A DNA stretch of 64,000 bases, from the NCBI RefSeq assembly GCF_000429445.1, contig NZ_AUBW01000004.1, forward strand, positions 248,001 through 312,000. The letters run 5' to 3'. The notes beneath the pieces were generated by a model, which saw only the letters and a list, made by a program, of their open reading frames with translations, was not told where the DNA came from and did no database searches. Both the position numbers and the translations under genes were made by a program. This stretch comes from Algoriphagus terrigena DSM 22685. GTDB taxonomy: Bacteria > Bacteroidota > Bacteroidia > Cytophagales > Cyclobacteriaceae. Within the stretch, counting starts at the first letter, position 1. Every line of letters begins with the position of its first letter. Shown one piece after another: positions 52,245-59,431 of the stretch.

Positions 52245-53138
52245 ATGAATCACCTCAAAAGCAGTATTCAGGACAAGGAGAATGTCCGCAGAAGGAATTT
52301 TGCAATAAAACTTATTCTGTTGCTCGGTTTGGGATTTCTCTACGGTGGAGAAACCATCATGAGACCCATATTGGATGAGTACACATCACTGAATCACATC
52401 ATCCGAGCACTCATTTTCCTGCTCAGCGCCAACCTGATCGTTTCCCTTGGGGGATTCCTCACGCTGAGGATTTACCTGCGAAAGCGGGACGACTACAAAC
52501 TACAGCCAAACTTCATTCTTGGCGTGGATCGGATAGCGGGAATACTCAACAGCATCGCGCTTTTGATCAGCTTGATGCTCGCCTTTGGGATTCGCCCACT
52601 TGAGTTTCTCACCAGCATCACGATCGTCGCAGCTGCGATTGCACTGTTGACAAAAGACTACATCACCAACATCGTCAATGGACTGATCATGATGTTTTCG
52701 GATCAACTCGAGATCGGGGACAAAATCCAGGTAGGTCGACACACCGGTTTTATCCGCGACATCACCTTAATCAATCTCGTGTTGAAAAGTGACTCGGGCG
52801 AAATTATCCTGATCCCAAATAACATGGCTTTGACTTCGGATGTAGTCAACTTTTCCAAAAACAATACACATCAGGTCATCTTCGACGTAGAGATGTCAGC
52901 AATCAATGAAATCCATCTGGGGCCATTGGAAGAAAAACTCGTATCCATTCTCCAGAAATCAAAAGACACCGCCCGCCCGGAAGGCGCACAGCTGAATGTG
53001 TTGGAACGAAAAGCCGACACCGTGCTGGTGAGATTCCAGTTCCCAATCAAAACGGGAGAGAAAGCAGCAGAGATCTCACTTAAAAAAGAAATCAACCAAG
53101 CCCTGATCGACTGGACCCATGAGCAACGAAAAGCCTAA
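52245..53138 (+). CDS. MscS-family mechanosensitive channel
   Basis: The 297-residue membrane channel has three or four N-terminal helices (about 20-45, 55-80, 95-118 and the pore helix about 122-150, with AAAIALLTKDYITNIVNGL). The MscS beta domain follows (FSDQLEIGDKIQVGRHTGFI, GEIILIPNNMALTSDVVNFS), then a C-terminal alpha/beta domain. It releases solutes on hypo-osmotic shock. The 3' end overlaps the next gene by 20 bp on the same strand. Confidence 0.9.
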   Translation: MNHLKSSIQDKENVRRRNFAIKLILLLGLGFLYGGETIMRPILDEYTSLNHIIRALIFLLSANLIVSLGGFLTLRIYLRKRDDYKLQPNFILGVDRIAGILNSIALLISLMLAFGIRPLEFLTSITIVAAAIALLTKDYITNIVNGLIMMFSDQLEIGDKIQVGRHTGFIRDITLINLVLKSDSGEIILIPNNMALTSDVVNFSKNNTHQVIFDVEMSAINEIHLGPLEEKLVSILQKSKDTARPEGAQLNVLERKADTVLVRFQFPIKTGEKAAEISLKKEINQALIDWTHEQRKA

Positions 53139-53457
53139 CTATTTTGACCTGGTCTATCAGGTGGTGAGAGAGATCCCCAGAGGAAGAGTGACCAGCTACG
53201 GCACCATCGCGCATTATCTGGGGCTAAAAAGCGGCGCCAGGATGGTCGGATATGCCATGAATGCCGCTCACACAATGCCCGACGTGCCTGCCCAGCGCGT
53301 GGTCAACCGACAGGGGCTCTTGACAGGGAAGGCACACTTTGAAACGCCCACGAAGATGCAGGAGCTCTTGGAAGCGGATGGAGTGCGGGTCGAAAACGAC
53401 CGGGTTCAGGACTTTGACAAGGTCTTCTGGGATCCGGATAAGGAGCTGGGGATTTAG
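53119..53457 (+). CDS. Alkyltransferase-like protein (MGMT C-terminal domain) without catalytic Cys
   Basis: The 112-residue winged-helix protein of the methylguanine-DNA methyltransferase fold has VYQVVREIPRGRVTSYGTIA (helix-turn-helix region), SGARMVGYAMNA with the arginine finger, and the active-site motif at 57-62 as PAQRVV. Active MGMT has PCHRV and known alkyltransferase-like proteins have PWHRV. Here Cys is Ala and the His is Gln, so it cannot transfer alkyl groups. Known ATL proteins bind O6-alkylguanine and recruit excision repair. Start ATG 53119 lies inside mscS, so translation is coupled. Confidence 0.88.
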   Translation: MSNEKPNYFDLVYQVVREIPRGRVTSYGTIAHYLGLKSGARMVGYAMNAAHTMPDVPAQRVVNRQGLLTGKAHFETPTKMQELLEADGVRVENDRVQDFDKVFWDPDKELGI

Positions 53458-54899
53458 TCTTTTCTCCTCAGGAGATACAACCCGATAAACATCAGCAACC
53501 CATTCAAAATCAGCGCTTCAAAGCCGAATTTGTACCCCCATAGCCATCTTTCGGAATTAGAAGCGACAGCAAAAGTCAGCAGTGGAGCCAGCACCGCGAG
53601 ATAAGGCACCCACTTGTCTTTGACTTTCCACTTCGTGAAAAGACCAAAAGCATAAAGTCCCAAAAGTGGCCCGTAAGTGTATCCTGCGATGATGAAAACC
53701 GAGTTGATCACACTTTGATCGTTGAGCCAGTAGAACGCCAAGATCAGCAGGTAAAACAAAGCGGTAAACGCGATGTGTACTTTTTTGCGGATTTGCACCC
53801 GCTTTTCGGGCGCGTACTTCCTTTCAATTTCCAGAAAATCAATGCAAAAGGTAGTGGTCAGCGCAGTCAGCGTGGAATCCGCGCTGGAATATGCCGCCGC
53901 AATAATCCCCAAGACAAAAATGATCGCCGTAAAAGCTGAGAAATGTTCGGTCGCCAATAATGGAAAAAGCTGGTCTGTCTTGGCTGGAAGTGAAATCCCC
54001 TTGCTTTCCGCGTACAAGTAAAGCATGACTCCGAGTGAAAGAAACAGCAAGTTGACAATCACCAAGATGATCGTGAACCAGAACATATTCTTCTGTGCGT
54101 CTCCGATGTTTTTGCAGGTCAGGTTTTTCTGCATCATGTCCTGATCCAAGCCGGTCATGACGATGGTGATGAATGCTCCCGAGACGAACTGCTTGAAGAA
54201 GTTGGTGCCGGCTTTCCAGTCCCAGTTGAAAATCTCCGATCGGCTGTCGTCCGCCACTGACGAAATGTAATCTCCGAGGCTTTTCAGCCCGAGTTCGTTG
54301 CCGATGAAGAAAATAGTGATCACGACCGCAGCCAGCATAAACGCGGTCTGAAGTGTGTCCGTCCATACCACGGTTTTGATCCCTCCTCTAAACGTGTAAA
54401 GCCAGATCAATCCGACCGTGATCAACACTGACACCCAAAAAGGAACACCCAGCGAATCAAAAAGAATCAACTGCAGGACGCTGGCAACCAGATACAGCCG
54501 AAGCGAAGAGCCCAAAGCACGGGATAGAATGAAGAAGAAAGCACCTGTCTTGTACGACCAAAAGCCAAAGCGGTCCTCGAGGTAAGAATAGATCGAAATC
54601 AGATTTAGCCGATAATAAAGCGGAAGTAAGACCTTGGCAATCGTAAAGTACCCCACGATATACCCGAGCACCACCTGGAAATAGTAAAAATTTGTGTTTC
54701 CCACCTCACCTGGGACGGAGATGAAAGTCACTCCCGACAAGGAAGCTCCGATCATCCCAAAGGCCACCAAAAACCAAGGCGATTGACGGTCACCGGTAAA
54801 GAACGTTTCAGCGGTTACTTTGCGCGACGTGTACCAGGAAATCAAAAAAAGTAAAATAAAATAGGCCGAAATGACCAACAAAACGACTTGGGGATTCAT
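53454..54899 (-). CDS. Sodium:solute symporter (SSS family)
   Basis: The 481-residue inner-membrane transporter has about 13 helices and the LeuT-type core. N-terminal MNPQVVLLVISAYFILLFL leads to FFTGDRQSPWFLVAFGMIGASLSGVTFISVPG (typical helix-1 break), then GLIWLYTFRGGIKTVVWTDTLQ, GLDQDMMQKNLTCKN and AAYSSADSTLTALTTTF with sodium-site serines. Substrate unknown (sugar, acid or vitamin). ATG 54899 is chosen; ATG 54959 would overlap clpS. Its 3' end overlaps the end of the alkyltransferase-like gene by 4 bp. Confidence 0.9.
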   Translation of the reverse strand: MNPQVVLLVISAYFILLFLISWYTSRKVTAETFFTGDRQSPWFLVAFGMIGASLSGVTFISVPGEVGNTNFYYFQVVLGYIVGYFTIAKVLLPLYYRLNLISIYSYLEDRFGFWSYKTGAFFFILSRALGSSLRLYLVASVLQLILFDSLGVPFWVSVLITVGLIWLYTFRGGIKTVVWTDTLQTAFMLAAVVITIFFIGNELGLKSLGDYISSVADDSRSEIFNWDWKAGTNFFKQFVSGAFITIVMTGLDQDMMQKNLTCKNIGDAQKNMFWFTIILVIVNLLFLSLGVMLYLYAESKGISLPAKTDQLFPLLATEHFSAFTAIIFVLGIIAAAYSSADSTLTALTTTFCIDFLEIERKYAPEKRVQIRKKVHIAFTALFYLLILAFYWLNDQSVINSVFIIAGYTYGPLLGLYAFGLFTKWKVKDKWVPYLAVLAPLLTFAVASNSERWLWGYKFGFEALILNGLLMFIGLYLLRRKD

Positions 54900-54950
54900 A
54901 AAGAGCAGCGAGTGGGTCGCTAAGTTGTCCAATATTCTTAATTTTGCAAA

Positions 54951-55244
54951 ATGAATCAACTTAGCATATCCCTCCCTTACATTGAGGAGTCGGAAATCCT
55001 TCTGGAGGATTTACTCGATCAGGAAGCTCTTGATCTGGTGGTCTTTAATGACGATTTTAATACCTTCGAGCATGTCACCGCGGTGCTGATGAAAGTCTGC
55101 AAGCATTCCCATGAACAAGCCGAACAATGCACGCTGCTAATCCACTATCGAGGAAAATGTGCGGTAAAAAGAGGCTCAAAGGAAGAACTCAAACCCATGT
55201 GTGAAGCCATCCTTGACGCCGGAATCCAGGCAGCAATACTTTAA
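54951..55244 (+). CDS. clpS: ClpS adaptor of the ClpAP protease
   Basis: The 97-residue N-degron adaptor delivers proteins with bulky N-terminal residues to ClpA. The binding pocket region is VVFNDDFNTFEHVTAVLMKV (about 31-50, with the Asp-Asp-x-x-Thr and following hydrophobics), followed by HSHEQAEQCTLLIHYRGKCAV. A TAATTTTG element at 54939-54946 lies only 4 bp before the ATG, so the transcript would be leaderless or start slightly upstream. recR follows after 11 bp. Confidence 0.93.
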   Translation: MNQLSISLPYIEESEILLEDLLDQEALDLVVFNDDFNTFEHVTAVLMKVCKHSHEQAEQCTLLIHYRGKCAVKRGSKEELKPMCEAILDAGIQAAIL

Positions 55245-55255
55245 TTTCAAGTCAG

Positions 55256-55864
55256 TTGAATTTCCCCTCCAAGTTAATTGAAGATGCTGTCACCGAGATC
55301 TCCCGCCTACCGGGAATCGGAAAAAAGACTGCTTTGCGCTTGGCGCTCCATCTGTTGAAGCAAAATGAAGTCGTCACCGAGGCACTGGCGCTCTCACTGA
55401 CCCGGATGCGGGACGAGATCCGCTATTGTAAGCACTGCCATAATATTTCCGATCAGGAGGAATGCAGCATCTGCAAAAGCCACCGGAGAGACCGGGCCAT
55501 CATCTGTGTCGTAGAGGATATACGCGACGTCCTAGCCATCGAAAACACGAACCAATATCAGGGGCTTTATCATGTGCTGGGCGGGGTGATTTCTCCGATT
55601 CAGGGCATTGGGCCGGAAGAACTAAAAATTGAAACACTGCTGGACCGAATTTCGCAGGGGGAAGTTTCAGAAATTATCTTGGCGCTCTCCGCGACCATGG
55701 AGGGCGACACCACGTCTTTCTATTTGTGCAAAAGGATGAAAGAAAGCGGCGTCAAAGTAAGTACGATCGCCAGAGGCATCCCCGTAGGCGGAGAATTGGA
55801 GTTTACAGACGAGGTTACGCTCGGCAGAAGTATCCTGACAAGAATAAATTACGCTCAGGATTAA
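55256..55864 (+). CDS. recR: Recombination mediator RecR
   Basis: Acts with RecF and RecO to load RecA at gaps. The 202-residue protein has the helix-hairpin-helix ISRLPGIGKKTALRLALHLL, a C4 zinc finger (CKHCHNISDQEECSIC) and a Toprim domain (IICVVEDIRDVLAIE, YHVLGGVISPIQGIGPEEL, ALSATMEGDTTSFYL). The start is TTG at 55256, because family members begin with MNFPSKLIEDAV and no ATG is available nearby. It lies 11 bp after clpS. The tRNA-Ala promoter begins 9 bp after its stop. Confidence 0.95.
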   Translation: MNFPSKLIEDAVTEISRLPGIGKKTALRLALHLLKQNEVVTEALALSLTRMRDEIRYCKHCHNISDQEECSICKSHRRDRAIICVVEDIRDVLAIENTNQYQGLYHVLGGVISPIQGIGPEELKIETLLDRISQGEVSEIILALSATMEGDTTSFYLCKRMKESGVKVSTIARGIPVGGELEFTDEVTLGRSILTRINYAQD

Positions 55865-55873
55865 AAGATTTAT

Positions 55874-55903
55874 TTGCGAGGAACCATTCCCGTTCTATAT
55901 TTG
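55874..55903 (+). promoter_or_regulatory. Promoter of the tRNA-Ala array
   Basis: TTG (55874-55876), a 19-bp spacer and TATATTTG (55896-55903) are a full match to the consensus. The predicted start near 55910 puts the tRNA-like copy at 55937 first in the transcript, before the intact tRNA. Confidence 0.75.
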
Positions 55904-55936
55904 CACTCCGATTCAGGAAAAGCCCTGAACGGACAA

Positions 55937-56018
55937 GGGGGATTAGCTCAGTTGGCTAGAGCGTCCCGAAGGCATTCGGGGAGATTATCGCTTCGAATCC
56001 GTAGAAATTGACATACAT
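55937..56018 (+). pseudogene. tRNA-Ala-like remnant A
   Basis: The first 27 nt are identical to the intact tRNA-Ala that starts 82 bp later (acceptor 5' strand, D-arm AGCTCAGTTGGCTAGAGCG). At the anticodon position is a hairpin CCCGAA-GGCA-TTCGGG that keeps the GGCA apex but has a different stem. A TTCGAATCCG T-loop follows. The 3' acceptor strand is missing (GTAGAAATTG replaces it), so no acceptor stem can form. It lies right after the array promoter. Confidence 0.8.
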
Positions 56019-56092
56019 GGGGGATTAGCTCAGTTGGCTAGAGCGCTACACTGGCAGTGTAGAGGTCATCGGTTCGAATCCGTTATCCTCCA
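56019..56092 (+). tRNA. tRNA-Ala (anticodon GGC)
   Basis: Full cloverleaf by eye: acceptor GGGGGAT with ATCCTCC, D-arm GCTC...GAGC, anticodon arm CTACA-CTGGCAG-TGTAG giving GGC, T-arm ATCGG-TTCGAAT-CCGTT (one U-U mismatch), discriminator A. CCA is not encoded. A terminator follows 5 bp later. It is the only intact member of the array. Confidence 0.93.
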
Positions 56093-56097
56093 CTTCG

Positions 56098-56128
56098 AAG
56101 GCAGTTTTCGGACTGCCTTTCTTTTTTT
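56098..56128 (+). terminator. Rho-independent terminator after tRNA-Ala
   Basis: An 8-bp stem (56098-56105 AAGGCAGT with 56112-56119), loop TTTCGG, is followed by TCTTTTTTT. Confidence 0.92.
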
Positions 56129-56148
56129 GACCTTTTGTAGTCTGGGCC

Positions 56149-56409
56149 ATGTATTTTGTCTACATCCTTTTTTCTTCTAAAACAGGAAACTACTACGTCG
56201 GATCAGCCGAAAATCTTGATTCCCGACTAAGACACCACAACTCCGGGCTTACTCCTTCCACCAAAGCCGGCGCGCCCGAATGGACCATCAAATACTCCCA
56301 AACACTTGAAAACCGGTCCTTGGCTCTCAAAAGGGAACTCGAAATCAAGCGCAAAAAAAGTCGGAAATACATCGAGTGGCTCATTTCTTCAACTGGATCA
56401 GTTGGCTAG
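56149..56409 (+). CDS. GIY-YIG family endonuclease
   Basis: The 86-residue single-domain nuclease of the UPF0213/YhbQ-like group has FVYILFSSKTGNYYVGSAENL, carrying the GIY/YIG tyrosines in lineage form. SRLRHHNSG follows with the conserved Arg, then ALKRELEIKRKKSRKYIEWLI with the metal-binding Glu. The last seven codons (SSTGSVG) and the stop TAG are supplied by the D-arm of tRNA-like copy C, so the gene is fused at its 3' end to a tRNA fragment. It sits between intact tRNA-Ala with its terminator and copy C. Whether it is a repair nuclease or helps spread the tRNA-like unit is unknown. Confidence 0.88.
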   Translation: MYFVYILFSSKTGNYYVGSAENLDSRLRHHNSGLTPSTKAGAPEWTIKYSQTLENRSLALKRELEIKRKKSRKYIEWLISSTGSVG

Positions 56410-56474
56410 AGCTTCTCGAAGGCATTCCGGAAAGTTCCCTTCATTCGTCGGGACAGGCTATCGGTTCGAATCCG
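56395..56474 (+). pseudogene. tRNA-Ala-like remnant C, fused to the GIY-YIG gene
   Basis: The D-arm part (GATCAGTTGGCTAGAGC, 56396-56412) begins inside the GIY-YIG coding frame. Then comes CGAAGGCATTCCGG, a decayed version of the copy A hairpin, and about 30 extra nt including CGTCGGGACAGG. The T-arm and acceptor 3' end (from 56460) are identical to the intact tRNA through CTCCACTT. The 5' acceptor strand is absent, so no tRNA can form. Confidence 0.75.
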
Positions 56475-56480
56475 TTATCC

Positions 56481-56507
56481 TCCACTTGAAAGCTTCACAG
56501 CAATGTG
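56481..56507 (+). terminator. Terminator-like hairpin after remnant C
   Basis: An 8-bp stem with one G-U pair (AGCTTCAC 56481-56488 with 56495-56502), loop of 6 nt, is followed by TTTTTT. It would also terminate the GIY-YIG transcript. Confidence 0.8.
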
Positions 56508-56534
56508 AGGCTTTTTTCATTCCATCCCTCCCCA

Positions 56535-56600
56535 ACTTAGTTGCCTAGGGCGTCCCGCTAGCGAGCGGGAAGTCTATCAGTTCGAATCCGTTATCCTCCA
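56535..56600 (+). pseudogene. tRNA-Ala-like remnant D
   Basis: A degenerate D-arm (CTTAGTTGCCTAGGGCG) is followed by a perfect 6-bp hairpin CCCGCT-AGCG-AGCGGG at the anticodon position. The T-arm and acceptor 3' end are kept (TTCGAATCCGTTATCCTCCA, 56581-56600), identical to the intact tRNA. There is no matching 5' acceptor strand. It is followed by its own terminator-like hairpin. Confidence 0.7.
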
Positions 56601-56605
56601 CTTTC

Positions 56606-56639
56606 AAAGGTTTGCAGAGATGCAGGCCCTTTTCTTTTT
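56606..56639 (+). terminator. Terminator-like hairpin after remnant D
   Basis: Stem AAAGG-TTTGCA with TGCAGG-C-CCTTT (G-U pairs and one bulged C), loop GAGA, is followed by TTTCTTTTT. The 100 bp after this hold no clear feature apart from a weak match to the tRNA D-arm (GGCTAGAGCGC near 56652). Confidence 0.65.
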
Positions 56640-56741
56640 AGAATTTTCGGCGGCTAGAGCGCCTTTACATCAATGTTATGCCCCTCAGTAGCATTCTAAA
56701 CCTCCAATCCGTCTTGACTTCGTTTTCGCAGCTTTTCTAAT

Positions 56742-57176
56742 ATGGATCCTGATCTAATTCGAACGAAACACTTTTTGCTTTTCCTCTTGCTTGTTTCTTT
56801 CCTCACTTCGTGTGATGACGAATGCCGTGGATTCAAAATCGGAGAAGAGTTTAAGATCGGATTGAACGAAACCCTGGAAAATTGCCCCAAAAACATCTCT
56901 GTTACGCTTTTGAAAATTGAGGACTCCCGGTGTCCAGCGGATCTAATTTGCATTTGGGGTGGGATGATCGTGATTGAGGGGAAACTTAAGATCGAAGCCG
57001 AAGATTTTGACCTCAAGCTCAGCACCAATCAAAGCGCAAGTGGATTCCCGGGGCAATTTTCTACGGCAGAATATACCGTAAAGCTGATCGACGTACTTCC
57101 CTACCCCGATTCTTCCAATCCGGACCAGTCGCAAGCCCAGCGAGCCATTTTGCTGATTTCCAAAAGATCTAACTGA
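56742..57176 (+). CDS. Lipoprotein of unknown function with RCP/CxW motif
   Basis: The 144-residue protein has an N-terminal hydrophobic segment ending in a lipobox (FLTSC, Cys about 25), so it is probably an outer-membrane or periplasmic lipoprotein. The core VTLLKIEDSRCPADLICIWGG (Cys about 68 and 74, joined here as one strand-turn) is a pattern I have seen in many small secreted Bacteroidota proteins, but it has no known function. A second hydrophobic strand AILLISKRSN ends the protein. It lies alone after the tRNA-like array, 33 bp before a second lipoprotein gene. Confidence 0.72.
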   Translation: MDPDLIRTKHFLLFLLLVSFLTSCDDECRGFKIGEEFKIGLNETLENCPKNISVTLLKIEDSRCPADLICIWGGMIVIEGKLKIEAEDFDLKLSTNQSASGFPGQFSTAEYTVKLIDVLPYPDSSNPDQSQAQRAILLISKRSN

Positions 57177-57208
57177 GAATTCTTATTTTCGCATGATCTA
57201 CTTCCACC

Positions 57209-57628
57209 ATGCGAAACCGACTTTTCACGATTCTTGTCACCTTGGCTTTCACCTCTTGCTCCTGTGAGCCGGAAGATATTGCTTCTTTTGCTTTCAAAGG
57301 AATGGAGACTGTCATGGGCGCCGGATTTATGCCCTCAGAGGAAATTCGGGCAATCGGGCGATTTCAGGGGATGAGCGTAAACCTAAGCCAGTCGACCACT
57401 GATGAAGAAGTCGAGAGTACAATTTTCCTGAAGTTAGAAAACGGCGATCCTGCCATTTTGGGAAATCAGCCCGAGATCTTGGCGCGGAAATGTGCCGAGC
57501 TTTATCTCAAAGACTTCGAGAACTCCGCTGAATATCAAAAAATCACCATCCAATTTCTTCAATCCGATCCTTCCGATCCGAAAAATATCGCGATGCAAGA
57601 ATATACGTTTGATGTAAAAGATTTTTGA
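57209..57628 (+). CDS. Small lipoprotein of unknown function
   Basis: The 139-residue protein has a signal peptide (RNRLFTILVTLAFTSC), with Cys at about 17 or 19 as probable lipid site. The mature part is acidic and mixed helix/strand (MSVNLSQSTTDEEVESTIFLKLENG, EILARKCAELYLKDF). No domain is recognised. It lies 32 bp after the preceding lipoprotein gene, so the two may be co-transcribed. Confidence 0.68.
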   Translation: MRNRLFTILVTLAFTSCSCEPEDIASFAFKGMETVMGAGFMPSEEIRAIGRFQGMSVNLSQSTTDEEVESTIFLKLENGDPAILGNQPEILARKCAELYLKDFENSAEYQKITIQFLQSDPSDPKNIAMQEYTFDVKDF

Positions 57629-57705
57629 TTCTGGCATGAATTGCAATAAAGTCAGCCCCTTTTACTTAGCCTTTGATTACCCTATCATTTGCATTCCCTA
57701 AACTG

Positions 57706-58530
57706 ATGAATTTTAAAGCTTTCTGTTCCGATATCGACGGAACTCTCCTCAACTCCATCCGGGATCTTTCTCCGAGAATCAAATCTATCGTCGGCCAGTT
57801 CCCCATTCAGACACCTGTAATCTTGGCCAGCTCGCGCATGCCCGACGCCATGCGGCATTTGGTGAGAGATCTGGGGCGCAGCTCACAACCGCTGATCAGC
57901 TACAATGGCGGGTTTGTGCTGAGCTCGACGGGAGAAGTTTTGGAGGACGTGAGCATCCCGGTAGATTTGGTCGCCAAAATCCTGAAAATCACCAAAGGCA
58001 CGGACATTCACATCAGCCTCTATCAGGGGGAAAACTGGTACGAGGAGAAGGACGACTATTGGTCGCAGCGTGAAGTGAAACACACCAAAGTAAACTATAC
58101 CTGGATGCGGGCTGAGGACGTCCTCAGCCTATGGTCTAAGGGCAACTCTGGCGCTCACAAGGTAATGTGCATGGGAGATTCCAATGAAATCGCCTGGCTG
58201 TTTGGTGAACTTCACTTCGAGCACGCGAAGGATTTGCACCTGTATCGTTCCAGCGACACTTATCTCGAAATCGCTCCGAGGGCGATTTCCAAAGCTACCG
58301 GTCTGCGAAAAATCCTTGCCCATGAATACGACTTCGGCATGGAGTCGGTCATTGCTTTTGGTGACAACTACAACGACATCGACTTGCTCCAAAGCGTGGG
58401 TTGGGGAGTCGCCGTCGGTAATGCCCGAGCGGAAGTAAAAGCGGTAGCCAAAGAGGTCACGCTGCACCACAAAGAAGATGGAGTAGCTGCAACCCTGGAG
58501 CGGATCCTGAGTTTGAGCGTCGAGATTTGA
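57706..58530 (+). CDS. HAD-superfamily phosphatase (Cof-type)
   Basis: The 274-residue sugar-phosphate-type phosphatase of HAD subfamily IIB has motif I FCSDIDGTLL (nucleophile Asp about 9), motif II LASSRM, the cap domain (about 80-185), the motif III lysine in ISKATGLRKIL and motif IV AFGDNYNDIDLLQ. The substrate is unknown. ATG 57706 is used; a TTG 33 bp earlier is possible but adds no domain sequence. Confidence 0.92.
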   Translation: MNFKAFCSDIDGTLLNSIRDLSPRIKSIVGQFPIQTPVILASSRMPDAMRHLVRDLGRSSQPLISYNGGFVLSSTGEVLEDVSIPVDLVAKILKITKGTDIHISLYQGENWYEEKDDYWSQREVKHTKVNYTWMRAEDVLSLWSKGNSGAHKVMCMGDSNEIAWLFGELHFEHAKDLHLYRSSDTYLEIAPRAISKATGLRKILAHEYDFGMESVIAFGDNYNDIDLLQSVGWGVAVGNARAEVKAVAKEVTLHHKEDGVAATLERILSLSVEI

Positions 58531-58546
58531 GGTTTTTTGTGATCAA

Positions 58547-58596
58547 CTTCGACTCTGCTCAGTCTGACACGATTGTCGTCCTGAGCGGAGTCGAAG
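58547..58596. repeat. REP-like imperfect palindrome
   Basis: Two 23-nt arms (58547-58569 and 58574-58596) around CGAT match at 19 of 23 positions as inverted repeats, with two of the four differences being G-U pairs in RNA. The core is CTTCGACTCNGCTCAG. This wording looks like intergenic repeats in other genomes. It lies between the HAD gene and the converging DUF2461 gene, where it could end transcription from both. Confidence 0.65.
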
Positions 58597-58626
58597 GGCT
58601 GTCTCTTGATTCTAAGGTCTCGAATC

Positions 58627-59304
58627 TTACAAAATCCCGGAACCGTCCTCTACTTCTTCAATCGCCCGACTTAAGAAATCATTGAAGGGCTTCATCTTGC
58701 GAAAGCCGTCTAGCGCAAACTGGATAAAAACGCCCGAATCAATTGCCTTGTCGGAGATCGGATGCGAGACGGTGTAGCTTTTGAGTTTGAGGTATTCGAT
58801 ATACGGATGATCCGCTTCGTAGTCTCTGGGACTTGTTTTGAGTTTTTCTCCCTCGATTTTTGAAAACAGCTTTTTAAACTGGGGATCATTTTCGATTTGC
58901 TCCAGCTCTGCTCCGCTATAGTCGATTTCCTTGCGGATTTTCTTCAGCGTATCTGCTTCCGGCATCCAGATCCCTCCCGCCAAAAATGAATTGCCAGGCT
59001 GGATCTGCACGTAATATCCCGGCCCAAGAGACTTCTTCCCTCCTGGGGCAAAATACATCCCGAAGTTGGTTTTGTACGGATTTTTATTTGCAGAAAAGCG
59101 AACATCCCGGTTCTGACGAAAGACACAATCCTTAGGCTTGAAAGCCAACAGCTCCGGCTCCATCTCGGAGAGTTGTTTCAGCATCGTCGCCACGTCTTCC
59201 AGCAACTCCTCCTTCGTGTCCAAATACCATTTCTTATTGGCATCCATCCATTCTTTGGAATTGTGTTCGGCGAGGGCGGAGAGAAAGGCGAGGTAGGGGC
59301 GCAT
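58627..59304 (-). CDS. DUF2461 domain protein
   Basis: The 225-residue cytoplasmic protein matches DUF2461 (TIGR02453-like): FLSALAEHNSKEWMDANKKWY at the N-terminus, FRQNRDVRFSANKNPYKTNF (the family signature), GGKKSLGPGYYVQIQPGNSF and GGIWMPEADTLKKIRKEIDY. The function is unknown. It is a single gene. The 159 bp between it and the second antitoxin gene hold the divergent start regions and the CACGTG sites. Confidence 0.92.
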   Translation of the reverse strand: MRPYLAFLSALAEHNSKEWMDANKKWYLDTKEELLEDVATMLKQLSEMEPELLAFKPKDCVFRQNRDVRFSANKNPYKTNFGMYFAPGGKKSLGPGYYVQIQPGNSFLAGGIWMPEADTLKKIRKEIDYSGAELEQIENDPQFKKLFSKIEGEKLKTSPRDYEADHPYIEYLKLKSYTVSHPISDKAIDSGVFIQFALDGFRKMKPFNDFLSRAIEEVEDGSGIL

Positions 59305-59431
59305 AGGGAATTGAGAATTATGAATTGGAAATTAATGAATCTATCTAACCCCATAAAATCGAAGGGAGTTTAGATCCTGGTAAAAAACAGCGACAAAACT
59401 GACCGCAATGTTGAACTTTTTCTCTATTTTA

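Noticed and set aside
55937-56018. Copy A as a functional second tRNA-Ala
   Set aside because: The 3' acceptor strand is missing and the anticodon arm forms a tight hairpin with a 4-nt loop, so it cannot be charged as a normal tRNA.
56641-56690. A fifth tRNA-like copy near GGCTAGAGCGC
   Set aside because: Only about ten bases match the D-arm and no T-arm follows; likely chance.
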